Positions 20,831 through 31,754 are shown, counted from the first letter of the stretch. The stretch: 64,000 bases of DNA from Cladopsammia gracilis (GCA_022457155.1 JAJGOT010000708.1:248001-312000), one strand, 5' to 3'. Program-made: numbers and translations. The notes: generated from the sequence alone by a model not told the origin.

Positions 20831-21549
20831 AATTGTACTTCGTTTTGAGCTGTTGCGTTATTGTATTAAACGAAGCTTTACGTACTTTTTTGTTGTTGTT
20901 CTTTATTTTTTTAGTTGTTAGTCCCTCTTGCGTGCCAGTTTTGTCGTGCCTTGAGTGCGGGTGTCTAATGCCTTTTATGCCTCTTTGAGGTTGCTCAAGG
21001 CCGGCAATTCTGGTGGGCTTTCCTCGCCCTCCCTTTTGGTTCTCGTTGTTTTATTTCAGGGCACGCCTCCTAATAGGAAGTTTTAACCTTCCTTCTTTAC
21101 GTCCATTTCTAGTCATTCAGTCCCTCTCGTCACGCAAAAATGGTGCAATTGGGAGGGCAAGCCCACCAGTTTTGTCGGCCCAGTCCCTTCACCTCAGCAA
21201 GTGGCTGCACTTCACACTCGCGCCAGTACAAGCTTGCTAACCTTTAGAGACCCATCCTTTTTTATTCCTGGACAACTTCACAACAACCTGGCTCGTCTTG
21301 CCTATAACTGTTGAGCCAGCAAAATCAGACGATTGTGCTACGATGAACGGTTTTTAAATTGGTGGGTTAAGGATTGCCTCTTTTCGCTAGACTACCTATC
21401 TTCTCCCTAGGTACTATCAGACTGTTTGCTATGACAAAAGTGGGTATGACCATATTTGTCTATCTCATTATTCGGGCTATCATGGAAAGGTTGCATTTTG
21501 CTATTTCGTTTATAACACCCTCCCCTTCGGCTGGGAGGCAAGTGCCTAC

Positions 21550-22085
21550 GTGTACCACACTATTGGTTTGTTGGCGACTAGTTATATTAGAACTCTTGGT
21601 GTACCCTGTTCGCAGTACATCGACGACCGTCGTGCAGGTCAGCTTATGACGCGCAAGAAGCCGAACTCTCCAGAATGGTCCAACTTTGTGTTGGCAGAAG
21701 CCGCGGCTTTTATTGTCGCTCCAGTTCTTACTTCCCTGGGTTATACCCTCGCTCTGTCAAGTCGTCTCTCATTCCATCCCAGTGTGTCCGTTTTTTGGGG
21801 GTTACCTTTCAGTCTCCCCTTTTACTGGCGTTTGTCTTCCCGGAAAATAAGAAGCTTAAGTTTAAAGCTTTGAGAGAATTCATTCTGTCGCAGAAGACTG
21901 TGAATCTTAAAAATTTGCAGCGTTTCGTAGGCAAAACCACCTCGTTCTCTATTGCTGTTCCCGCAGCTCGTCTTTATATGCGTGCCTTGTTTCGTGCTAT
22001 CTCATGCAGTTCTAAATCACCTTACAGGCCCATTAAGGTTTCAGGTGACCTGTTGTTAGAAATCCAACAGAAGATTTTTTTTTGA
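21550..22085 (+). pseudogene. DIRS reverse transcriptase, frameshifted
   Basis: The first frame includes GVPCSQYIDDRRAGQL, with the catalytic YxDD box as YIDD. A second frame continues with SLIPSQCVRFLG, FPENKKLKFKALREFIL and LQRFVGKTTSFSIAVP, the thumb/connection that precedes RNase H in DIRS elements. The fingers upstream (21240-21550) are only partly recognisable. At least two frame changes; not functional as it stands. Confidence 0.7.
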
Positions 22086-22136
22086 AGATTTCTGGAGAAT
22101 TGGCAAGATTGTCTTCCCTGGTTCGACGAACGACAT

Positions 22137-22749
22137 GTGGTCATAACCACTTACTCTGATGCGTCAAACACGGGTTGGGGTGGTGTATTCACCGACAAAT
22201 CTGAAAATTCTATTGAAGTGCGTGACTATTGGTCATCTTTGGAGACTTCCCAACCGATCATGTATTATCAGAGAGGCTCTAGCACTCAAAAATACTCTCA
22301 TGGCTGGGGCAAAGTCGCTTGCGGCTTCCCGAGCAGACGCCCATGCGGATAGCCTCCCTCTGGTTCACGCCTGGACGAATCAAGGCGGGAAGAGCAAAGC
22401 TCTTTCTGACGTCATCCAAGCTTTCTACGAAGCGACCTTGCAATTTAACATAGCCCTGTCCTTGGTACATGTACCTTCTAGGGATAACCCCCCAGATGCT
22501 CTGTCTAGAGTACTCTCCTCCAGTGACTGCACGCTATCCCCTCGCGTATGGAAAGAGATTGAGAAGCGTTGGGGTCCTCACTCCGCCGATTTAATGAATC
22601 TAGATTCTTATGTGCCTTTTGATACTCAAGGTGTCCGCTTTAGACATTTCACCCCCTGGCCTACTATAGACTTCGCCGGAGTTAATGTTTGTTTTTGTCA
22701 GTCCCTCCATCATTCGGACAACGCCTACGTGTGCCACCTTTGGCTTTAG
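22137..22749 (+). pseudogene. DIRS RNase H, frameshifted
   Basis: Starts with TTYSDASNTGWGGVF, the first catalytic Asp of a retroelement RNase H. After a frame change near 22300 it continues ADAHADSLPLVHAWTNQGG and ends with HVPSRDNPPDALSR, the usual C-terminal motif. A downstream stretch of about 70 residues leads toward the recombinase. Confidence 0.7.
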
Positions 22750-23169
22750 TTGGGGTTCTGCTTCGGTTTCTAGCCTCACAGCCCTGTCCTTGTACCATTG
22801 TCGTTCCTGACCCTTTCCCTCGTCGTTACTGGTGGCCAGTTATCTCTGGCCGCGCTCAAGATCCCGTCCGCCTCGGTGTTTTGGACGACCACGATGTGCT
22901 TTTTTTTCCCCACTTCAGAAGGTGAATTCCTTTCTCTTCCTTTGCCTTGGGACATTTGGGCGTTTAGAGTATCCTTGTGATTCCAGTATTTTCGCTTAGG
23001 TCAGTTTTACTGTTCCCCTTGTCTGGCACCCAGCCATGCAGTGCTGTGAATGCTCGTATCCAAACGACGACAGTTTTCAGTTTTGCCAACAGTGTGGACT
23101 TCAAAGATATTTACCTAATTCGGGTCATACTTCTTAGAAGCTTAAAATTGACCTTGTACAGATAGACGC

Positions 23170-24364
23170 TATATTAAAGGAACTCGACTCCGCCAGTGCT
23201 TCTAAGGCCTATCAACGTCAGGAATCACACCTGGAATCCGAATTTTCAGTTTTCATGGCATCTTTACAAACGCAGAAAACTTTACCTTCGACGTCTCCCA
23301 AAGACGTTGTTAGATTTCCAATCTGGAAAGATGGCAAAAGCAAAACAATGGTGAACAAAGACTCGTGCCCGTTCCTAGGTTTACAGGGTAAGCAGTCCTG
23401 TATCTGTCCTACTCGGTTATCGGCTTGCACGGTGGACTCTCTCATTGGGAAACTGCGATCCATTTTCAACGCCTTGGGCCGCACTGGTGACTGGGACGAT
23501 CGCTTTGGTTTTGGGAATCCTGTCGCGCATTTGTCAGTTAAACAATATCTCAAATCTGTTCAGGCAGAATAGTCACAGCTCCGATATCTCCAAAGCAGAC
23601 TACCCCTGTTGTTTTTGATAGATACAAGTAAATTGCATACCACTTAAGGAATCTTCTTTTAAGTTAAAACATTTCTCCTTCGGAACGTTACATTTACGCT
23701 CGTGATCTAGCGGTTTTTTTTTTCTTCGCTCGATTTTTTCTCAGGCGACAGGGCTTCTGACCTTGGCAGAATTAAGACAGTTGACATTTTAAGGCATCCT
23801 AATGGTACTACCCTCCTGTTTCACCAACGCGTGGGCAAAACGTTAAGAGGAAAACATTCAAGCGCGTTCGCGGTTAAACAAACTGCTAATCCTGTTATTT
23901 GTCCAGTTCAAAATTTGCAGTTCTTCGTCAACCTTTGTTCATCTATGCGCGTCGTCCTTTCCACTGGTTTTCTTTTCTGTCCAACATCCAGGAAAGGTGG
24001 TATTCTCAATGCATCCCTCCATGCTTCTACCGCGCAAGCCAGGCTCATTAAGTACCTTTCATCCCTTGGCATTAACGACGGCCAATCAGTTTACGGTTTT
24101 ACAGCTGGAAACTCCATCCTCCTTAGATTTCTGGGTGTGTCTAAAGAGGTAGCGAAACACATTGGATTGAAATCTACTGCTCTAGTCGACTATTATACTC
24201 AAATTGACAAGGTTAACGGAATACAACCGCTTCTTCAGATGTCTTGGCTTATAGTACTGTTGACAATGGCAATGGTTCATCAGCTGAAAATCTTGGGAAC
24301 ACTTTCCGTGAATGCAACTCTCTATCTGGTTTTCCCTAGATTCGCGTTGTGTTTTGGATTTTAG
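23170..24364 (+). pseudogene. DIRS tyrosine recombinase, catalytic residues altered
   Basis: An N-terminal SAM-like core-binding region is read at 23255-23572 (FPIWKDGKSKT, CPFLGLQGKQSC, TVDSLIGKLRSIF, GNPVAHLSVKQYL). The catalytic domain is at 23831-24260. The place where the family has an H-x-x-R box reads YGFTAGNS, so His and Arg are Tyr and Thr; the nucleophile Tyr lies in DYYTQIDKV. A gap with stops and frame changes separates the two parts. Predicted inactive. Confidence 0.7.
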
Positions 24365-24793
24365 TTTTGGGGTTCGGGAGTTTAGTTACGGGTATATGCA
24401 GGGCTCGAAATTAACACTCGCAAACTCGCAAAATGCGAGTGGTTTTTGTTAGTTGCGAGTCTGAAAAATATCCTCTAGCAATCTTTTGCGAGTAAGCATT
24501 TCTCTAATAAAAGTTGGAGGGGAAAAAGTGAACGTTCCTGGAGAATTTTGTGGCAAAAATTCAGACATCATCGAACGTCATTTACGGGAGAAAACAAGCG
24601 TGGTTTTACACAGAACCTGTGCACACTTTTTCTACGCATTCACATTTTGTTGGAATCAGCAACGTGACATGCAGAAAAGAATGAATTTCACGCTTTGGGA
24701 GCCACTTTTGTTGCAGATGTCTACAATAACCGCTTTTTTCAAGAGACCCTCGACCTCCAAGACTACCGGTAACGTGACCGACGATGATAACGT

Positions 24794-25108
24794 TGTTTAC
24801 CATTTACAAGGGAAAACCGGTTGGTCCACGGTTTTTGTAAATGGTAAGCAAAACTCCAAAAAGGGAAATTCCGTTTGAGATTGTCGAGTACCATTTACCA
24901 CGGACACCAGAAACGAGCTGAGTAACCACGCTTACGCATCAAAACTGGCGCAGGGTCACATTTCCGTTCGGAAATTTCGGTTGGAAATTTTGGACTACCT
25001 TTCAAGATGTTCCGTTCATTTCGAAAATTTTGCGGTCGGTCGAGCCAAAATTGTTTACCATTTACATTCTGACCAAAATTTCCTGAATTTTCGGGTAAAT
25101 GGTAAACA
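24794..25108. mobile_element. Nested TIR element, TTGTTTACCATTTAC ends
   Basis: TGTTTACCATTTACAAGGG at 24795 is mirrored by GGGTAAATGGTAAACA ending near 25108. Interior copies of GTAAATGGTAA and TTTACCATTTAC and of GGAAATTTnGG words give it further internal symmetry. Non-autonomous. Confidence 0.65.
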
Positions 25109-25186
25109 ACCAACGTCTTGCCCGACAACCCGGAGCCGCCAAAGAAACAACTAGGACAACGCCGGCAAAGAAGACTACAAAATTAA

Positions 25187-25320
25187 GGGTGTTTCTTGGT
25201 GTTGCGGAAGCCATTGTTGGTTAGCTTTTGTATTGTGGTGTTGGTATTGTTTAGTGTCTTTTGAATCTTTTGTTTTACGTCATTTGGTGATCACACCATC
25301 CGCAACACCAAGAAACTACC
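25187..25320. mobile_element. 134-bp MITE with 8-bp TSD AAAATTAA
   Basis: GTTTCTTGGTGTTGCGG (25191-25207) is a perfect inverse of CCGCAACACCAAGAAAC (25300-25316), with GG/CC-type outer bases. AAAATTAA flanks both ends (25179-25186 and 25321-25328). An 8-bp duplication fits a hAT-mobilised MITE. Confidence 0.85.
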
Positions 25321-25489
25321 AAAATTAACAGCATACTATTAAGGTATTTTTACCTTTTTTTCGGAGTCATCAAAGAGAAAATGACTGCAAAAAAATAGCT
25401 AGTGACCTTACTAGTTTTGCTAGTAGAAAAAAATCTTACTAGCCAAACTTTGCTAGTGGACTAAAAAATTAAGTTCGACCCCTATGGGG

Positions 25490-27050
25490 GTGGGGAGGCT
25501 GGTAGATAACTTACGTTTCTGAGGCTGTCTTACACCTCCGAGCCAAGGACTCGGATGTCCCGTAACTTAACTCTCGGGTCCTCAGGCCTTTGTTAAGCGA
25601 GCGCCCACTGGGAATAGTTTACTATTGCTTCCTCTATTACTATTGCATTTTGCTTTTCCCACATAAGAATGTTTAGATTTTCGTACTGAGAATACATCAA
25701 CCTATGGACAACATGATTTTGAAATAAAATTTACTGAAACTTTATTTTAAAGCGATATTTCTTTTGTGTCACAAGATTTCATCCAATCGTGAGACTCCAA
25801 AACAATGGCCAAGAAAGGCTTCTAATTTTCTATGTTTCCCACATAGGATTTTTGTTACATTAAAACTCGCAGTAGTTTTCACTAAAAGGGAATCAATAAG
25901 TATACTAGAGAGAAATAAATGCGCTACCTAGCCAATGAGGTGGACGGTTTCAACAATATCACAATTAGCACCTCTCTGTATTCCTTGCCGTTAGGTTGCC
26001 TAGTTCTTACTGGGACCCCTTGAAATAATGATTACTCATGCGCGTAGCGGCATGAGTTATAAAATGGCCTCGGTTTTTCTTCTTATTTTTCTTTTTTTTT
26101 TTTGTGTCACGATTTTGCATGCAAATTTATGCACGCATATTTTACATTGTGCTCTTCCGGTTCATAGCTTTGCCATTTACACTTCCTGTTTAGTGACTTC
26201 CGGCTACTTTCACTTCCGGTAAAACAGCGTTACTGAAGCGTCACGACAGCGTCTTCTACAACCCTGCCTACACAACTAATGTTCACGTTAGGTATATATA
26301 AGACGTTGAAGAGTCATTGGCTTCATTGTGGTACAGCCTTCATTTACAAAACATTCAATAGTAAACAATGTGGTTTGCAGGAACGATGACTGAATGAAAG
26401 GATAAACTCTTCTCCATGTCGGACATCTTCTTATCATGTTTATATACACTGTATCATAAAACTTTCTTACGCATGCGCATGAGTATAGGCTGCTTGCAGC
26501 CTCTTGTTATCATTAAAGTGCCCCTGTGATCAAATTTTTGATTTTCATTATTTTACATTTTCGTGTACAATTAGACTTTCTTACTCATCTTGCCAAATTT
26601 CAATGCATTACGAACATCAGAAGTCATTTTATTCTAACATTTATTTCCGAGAATTTACGGCCGCCATTTATCAACCTTGTTCCAAGGCTTGGTTGCGAAT
26701 GGGAGAAAGTGACGTCAAAGACTCAAACATACCTCACGGGTTGAATTTATAATAACAATAAGTATTGAAAATCGCGCGAAAAGCAACAAAAACTTGCTCT
26801 TCGTGCAATTTTCTATGCTGATTGTCAGTATAGTTATTCTTGGTTTTCACATGACATCTTAAAAATGAAACAAATCTAAAGTGTACGTCCTACAAAGCTG
26901 TTTCTAACATGGTATGTGGATACCAGTGTTATAATCTTTCACAAAAAGTTTCAGGTTTTAACGATGTTTTCAATTGCTTCTATTTCATATAAGCCGCGAA
27001 AATAAACAAAATTGAACAATGTGAAAGTTATTTTTATATTTTAGATGTTT
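25490..27050. other. Intergenic, no gene recognised
   Basis: AT-rich, with GC-richer patches at 25520-25600. Short frames at 26028-26222 and 26504-26752 show no domain. A weak inverted pairing of 26516-26535 with the palindrome at 27058 hints at an old TIR element spanning about 26511-27090. Confidence 0.35.
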
Positions 27051-27057
27051 ATAAGCT

Positions 27058-27088
27058 GATTAAATGGCACTTAAAGTGCCATTTAATC
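27058..27088. repeat. 31-bp perfect palindrome
   Basis: GATTAAATGGCACTT-A-AAGTGCCATTTAATC, perfect around one central base, ending six bases before the next element. Confidence 0.9.
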
Positions 27089-27094
27089 GGCTTA

Positions 27095-28391
27095 GGGACC
27101 GTTCATTATTTATAGGAGGGGGATGGGTGAGAAATTGACAAATTTTCCATTTATTTTCATGTCCCCCCCTTAGTGAATCTGGATTTTTTCATGTCCCCCC
27201 TGTTCTGTTGGGGAAGAATTTCAATACCCCCCCCCCCAACTATTAATCTGATTTCTATAAAATAAAAGTTGTATTGTATGTATCCATACTGTATTTTTGT
27301 GGGGCGCGATGATGTAGTGGCTAGCCTGTTGGTTTTCAGATCTAAAGTAGGTGAAAATTTGGGGGTGACTGTATTGCTGTCTTGATATTAAAAACTGTGC
27401 TTCTAATATGTAGTTTTAAGCATATAGGTGTAAATTTGAGTGGGATATGATGGACCTGGGGTACGATGTGAATGAGGATATAATGGGAATGGGGATATGT
27501 AGGAGACATAAACCTCAGTATAAACCAGACATAAAAGCAATAAAACCGTAACATGTTGTAACAGGAAATGAAAAAAGGTTTAGAATAATTTTCAGTAAAT
27601 TTATTAATAAATAGTTATTACAACTTATGGCATTTTGACTCTTGTGTGACCTTGTGTGGTTTTCTTTATTGGAGTAATTCAACCACTGGTCCACTGTGCA
27701 TTTGAAGAACTAGAGTTAAGACTTTAATAGTTGTTAATTACTATCACAACAAAGATTCAGCTGGGCTATATAAAGATTTATTGCAATATACAAAACCACT
27801 GCTACTGAGCAACCCAGAAACCGGGAGTGGTGGGTGGGTTGACTCACTTACAAGGATGACAAGGGACGAACTGATAACTACAAAATACTACTAACAGTTC
27901 TTCTACTTAATGTCCACGTAGCAGATAAGGAAAATTCCTTTGGCTAGGGTTATAAATACTAATTAATACTTTTAACGTCAATCACTAAAACCCTCCAGTT
28001 TAATACTGTTACAATCCAGTAATATGTTTAATGGTGGGTTAAAACTTTAAGTAATGTCGTGTACAATTATGGAAGAACCAAATAAAGAAATTAAAATTAT
28101 ACATCATGCTCCATGACTGCACAAAAATACTGTGCAAGGCTGTCCTCTTAGAAGAATCATAGAAAGCCCAAAGGCTACCAGCCATGAAATCTGGGGTGCC
28201 CTGCTCTTATTGGTACACCGTAGTTTACTGTAGCTTTTTTATTTAAGACATCATCTGTTTAAAATTTCAAGACCCCCCTCCATAACAAAAAAATTTCCCC
28301 AGGACCCCCCCTTTTGCAGTGGCTAAAATTTCAGGTCCCCCCATTTTCTCACCCATCCCCCCCCCCCCTCCCATAAATAATGAACGGTCCC
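27095..28391. mobile_element. 1.3-kb TIR element, GGGACCGTTCATTATTTAT ends, TA TSD
   Basis: GGGACCGTTCATTATTTAT at 27095 is mirrored by ATAAATAATGAACGGTCCC ending at 28391, with TA on each side (27093-27094, 28392-28393). G-rich then C-rich blocks (GGAGGGGGATGGGTGAGAAA) extend the TIRs to about 45 bp. TA duplication suggests Tc1/mariner-type mobilisation, though a 3-bp reading cannot be excluded. The interior (about 27250-28260) has no recognisable gene. A third, partial end occurs at 31755-31790. Confidence 0.8.
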
Positions 28392-28688
28392 TAATATAGT
28401 GAATACAATATTTTGTGATGAGATTTTTGGTGTAGTTAAGGCTGAATTTTTGGCTGCCATGTTGGTGCCAGTTGGGCACCAAGATGGCCGCTCCATACAT
28501 TTCTTTAATACTGACAATGTCTAATACTCGTTCGCCTGTAACTCTTGAACGAAAGTGAAAACCAAGAATCGTTATTCTGGTCTCGAGATTATGTTGCAAT
28601 ATCCGCAAATGATCCCGGACCTGACTCGTCCCCAGTCGTCTCTCAATTAACGAGAGGAGCGCAAGGTGTGATGGGAAGTCATGAGAGC

Positions 28689-28729
28689 GTGAGACATGAG
28701 ACATGAGACATGAGACATGAGACATCCCG
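28689..28729. repeat. (GAGACAT)n microsatellite
   Basis: Five to six copies of a 7-bp unit. Confidence 0.9.
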
Positions 28730-28764
28730 GAAATGAGACTCGTCCCGCTTGAACTGCAGCCTAT

Positions 28765-29125
28765 CATCAATGCTTCCCGTCGAAAAGCACGTAAGGCCTT
28801 TTTAATTCATAGAGGGAACACTTTATCACCAGAAGGCATTAACCGAAGGAACGAACGCTGAACTCAGTTTTGTATCATACACGATATATTATTTTTATCT
28901 TATGTGTACAAGTGCACTATGCTTACAAGTGTCTACATGTCTTATATTAGCCAATCATTTATAATCATGTATTTTTCAAATTTTAGGAGCCGTTACAATG
29001 TTTTCTTTCAGTGTCGCCCTGGCCCTGAAGAAGACTATTTATATTAGTCGAAATATTGGCCATTTAATTAAATCAGCCCTTTGCCGTATTGCCAGCCTTG
29101 CATTCAGTTTTGTATTTTCACATTC
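28765..29125 (+). mobile_element. Penelope-like element 3' end
   Basis: A frame ending at about 28861 reads INASRRKARKAFLIHRG followed by NTLSPEGINRRNER and a stop, matching the end of GIY-YIG endonucleases of Penelope-like elements. The 3' UTR contains GGCCCTGAAGAAGACTA...TAGTCGAAATATTGGCC (29021-29060), a CTGANGA-stem-GAAA arrangement like the hammerhead-type motifs known near Penelope ends. The copy is 5'-truncated. Confidence 0.55.
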
Positions 29126-29359
29126 AAGTGACGCCTGACACGACATCTTTCCCCGAGCTCCCCCTCGCATGTTCGGGGTCGTTGCTCGGGGATAAAAATC
29201 GTATTTTTTAGGGGTACGCCCAGATCCCCCACATGTGTGTTCCACTCTGCAGGGGGTGTATTCCCAACATAGTATATACCAGTGATGGCTACTGCTTAAG
29301 AATTTAAACATTTTCTAAAATCAAGACAGCTTGGATTTAAACAAAGAAGCTCCGCCTGG

Positions 29360-29656
29360 GTGAGCGCTAGACGATGCACTATTGGATCATCAGAGATTTT
29401 TGCCTTGACAGTTTCATCGCCTTTTGAGTCGTCAGAAAGTTTTCTTTTGAAAAAAAAAAAAAAAATACAGCCGACGGACACACTTAACATTACAGCATGT
29501 ACTTGGGGTAATTTATTCGAACCACTTGTACGAGAGTATTTTGAACGAAAACATTATGTTTACACTTCTGGACGTGATATTTCTCTTAATCTTGCAAAAG
29601 ATCACCCGCTGTATCAAAAGGTTACATGCAGCCCTGACGGCTACTTGCTACGATAA
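29360..29656 (+). pseudogene. YqaJ/lambda-type exonuclease-like fragment
   Basis: A 98-codon frame reads RRCTIGSSEIFAL, a Ser/Pro loop, SFLLKK, then ACTWGNLFEPLVREYFERKH and CSPDGYLL before a stop. The order IG(S/G)S, LLKK, WG-x2-FEP and SPDG matches YqaJ-like viral recombinases of the PD-(D/E)XK nuclease fold; Glu of FEP and Asp of SPDG would be active-site acids. The stop comes before the expected ExK, so the domain is incomplete. Such nucleases occur in large DNA viruses and in animal mobile elements; the source here is open. A run of 12 A at 29449-29464 may hide a frameshift. Confidence 0.45.
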
Positions 29657-29689
29657 ATCTTACCTACTTGGGCGGCCTGATACATAGGC

Positions 29690-29770
29690 GGCGGAGCACG
29701 GGGGGCTCGGGGGGCTGTAGCCCCCCCCCCCCCCAAACGAAAATTTGCGGGGGGAGGGGGGGTGGTGCCT
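29690..29770. repeat. G/C homopolymer-rich repeat end
   Basis: GGGGGGCTCGGGGGGCTGTAG is followed by a run of 15 or more C and then G-rich sequence. Looks like the subterminal part of a GC-tract MITE; ends not defined. Confidence 0.4.
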
Positions 29771-29850
29771 AAAATATAGCTACAACCGCGCTACCCGAAA
29801 TACGTCAGGTTACAAATATAAGAACCGTATGCGAAGCTTTCAACAAAAAT

Positions 29851-29964
29851 GCTGTCACCACAACGCTACTAGGAGAGGTCCACAAACTGTTAAGGCTGTA
29901 TTTGACATTACCTGTGGCATCGGCGACTTCAGAACGTACATTTTCTGCCCTCCGACGACGTAAG
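29851..29964 (+). pseudogene. hAT transposase C-terminal dimerisation fragment
   Basis: The frame beginning at 29851 reads LLGEVHKLLRLYLTLPVASA followed by TSERTFSALRRRK, the strongly conserved end of hAT transposases (Dimer_Tnp_hAT). It is cut at about 29962 by TAAGGTGGCTCGACTGGG, which looks like the end of another repeat, and stops at 29983. Only about 38 residues remain. Confidence 0.7.
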
Positions 29965-30259
29965 GTGGCTCGACTGGGTTTTTGAGTGACGATACCGTTT
30001 AGCTTTGAGAAACTTGTGTACCACCACAAACGATCCAACGTAAAATCGATTGCCATAGCTGTACTAGAGAAAGATTAAAGTGTCAGATAAGGTAAGTTTT
30101 ATGGAAATCGGAGTTGCCAAAGCAACGTTATGATGTCACTCCCTGTTTTACATAATACCGATTTACTTGTCATCAAGAGATAATTTTGGAAAACGCTCGC
30201 TGGATCTTCGACCTGACGTACTTGTCCTAGGGTCTACAAAATTTTACAAATTTCTATGG

Positions 30260-31745
30260 AAGCATTTTCGAGAAAATTTCGAGTGAACTTTTAAGGTGTT
30301 AAAATACAGCAAAAACAAAACAATTTTGAAATGTTATTAAAACTTATGTCTACAAGGCTTGATGAAATAATATTTTGGTCTTAAATGAATTTTATACCAT
30401 CCAAATACCTTAGGTGAAAATCTCAAGGAAATCGCTCCATTTGAATTTCAGAAATATTGGCTTGAATATGAACTGGCCTGCGTGGAGTGTTATTCCGCTT
30501 TTATATCAAAAAATGACCTTACACTTATTATAATTGTCACAAATTAAAAAGCGATCGATGAATTTTTTTAAAACTTAGTCCTCATGAAGATTAATTAATG
30601 TTAAACAATTCTTTCTCTCGGCTCGGAGTAAAGCTGTGGAATAAGATACCACGCTATATAACGGATCTTCCTAAGAATGCTTTCAAAAGAGCTCTCCGCA
30701 AATTGCTATTCAATATTTTAGAAAAGGAGGATGACTATATTCAAATCTCCATGATTATTAATAAAGTATAAGTACATAGATACACTTACTATAGTCAGAG
30801 AATCCTTGTCTTAATTCAATTAGATCACTTAACTTCTGTGTTTTTATTCATTATTATATGCAATCTGCAAGGCTTTTCAATAGTATAAGGTTTTTGATTT
30901 TGTAGATATTTGTATTTTTCATGTACTTGTTTTGCCCCGCCCCGATTAGCTTTCCAGCTATTTGCAGGGCAAACAAATCAGTCAACTCTTTCATTATTAT
31001 ACTAAGTATACATTGTTGTTGTTGTTTCTTGTTGAATAAATTGTTGTTGTTGTTGTTGTTGTATTAATGTTTAATACAATCTCCAAGTTTCAAATTGATT
31101 GAAACATTCTAAGGCTGTCAATTTTTAGCGCCAACTCAGGGAAATATTGAGCTGATTTTCGCGCTTGTGGCTTGTTGTTTCATTATGCATCTCCATTGTA
31201 TGAAATCGCCGTGGAATTGTAGCTTTCAGTACATCAGGAATTCATGTAACACATTGCATGGCGATTCGAGACAATGGAGGCGCATAATGAGAGCAACAAA
31301 CCACTTTCGTGAAAAACAGCTCAATATTTTCCTTCGTTGAGGCTGTAAATTGACAGCCTTAGAACGTTTCAATGAATTTGAAACTGGCAGTTGTATTGAC
31401 TATTAATTAATCTTTTATGAGGACCAAGTTTTAACAAAATTCATCAATCGCTTTTAAATTCGCGACCATTTTAATAAGTGTAGGGTCAATTTTTGATAAA
31501 AACGCGAAGTAACACTAGAGACCAGTTCATATTTAAGCCAACGTTTATAAAATTCAAATAGAGCGATTTCGAGAGATTTTCATTCAAGGTATTTGGATGG
31601 TATAAAATTCATTTAAGACCAAAATATTATTTCTCCAAGCCTTGGAGACATACGTTTTAATAACATTTCAAAATTGTTTTGTTTCTGTTGCATTTTAAAA
31701 CCTTAAAACTTCACTCGAAATTTTCTCGAAAAAAATTTTATCTAT
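30260..31745. mobile_element. Long inverted-repeat element with nested LINE
   Basis: CGAGAAAATTTCGAGTGAA at about 30271 is mirrored at 31709-31727. The two halves stay complementary for roughly 500 bp each, including TGGTCTTAAATGAATTTTAT and CTAAGGCTGTCAATTT, and meet around 31230. The left arm is interrupted by a 460-bp LINE fragment (30603-31062). Divergence between arms is clearly higher than in the foldback at 4747-8304. Outer ends are not well defined. Confidence 0.75.
30603..31062 (+). mobile_element. L2/CR1-like LINE 3' fragment with TSD
   Basis: Reads SRLGVKLWNKIPRYI, TDLPKNAFKRALRKLLFNI, LEKEDDYIQISM and a stop, the C-terminal end of a LINE ORF2, followed by a 3' UTR and a (GTT)n tail. 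ATTAATGTT flanks it on both sides (30594-30602, 31063-31071). The right arm of the surrounding inverted repeat provides the empty site. Confidence 0.8.
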
Positions 31746-31754
31746 CAAATTATT

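Larger units (their letters stand above)
20043..24364 (+). mobile_element. DIRS-like tyrosine-recombinase retrotransposon, decayed
   Basis: Order from left to right: a leader with CTGGTAGTCGAGGGAAATTATT-like stem-loops, a Gag zinc knuckle (about 20770), RT with YIDD (about 21610), RNase H (22137-22530) and a tyrosine recombinase (23170-24260). That order and the lack of an integrase identify a DIRS-type element. The 5' portion probably lies at 11290-12303, before the inserted element. Several frameshifts and stops separate the domains, so no intact ORF is left. Confidence 0.8.
24399..25484. mobile_element. hAT-like element, CAGGGCTCGAAATTAA end
   Basis: CAGGGCTCGAAATTAA at 24399 is mirrored imperfectly by TTAAGTTCGACCCCTA at about 25469-25484. 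CAGGG ends are common in hAT elements. No convincing 8-bp duplication. A frame around 24486-24880 includes MSTITAFFKRPSTSK, resembling the short start of some hAT transposases. Subterminal repeats use ACTCGCAAA and CTAGTnnn words. Two more elements are nested inside. Confidence 0.5.

Noticed and set aside
23702..23735. T-rich tract as a terminator
   Set aside because: Simple T run in a decayed retroelement; bacterial-type terminators are not expected here.
28267..28770. 167-codon minus-strand ORF
   Set aside because: Runs across the right TIR of the 27095-28391 element, its C-tract and the GAGACAT microsatellite.
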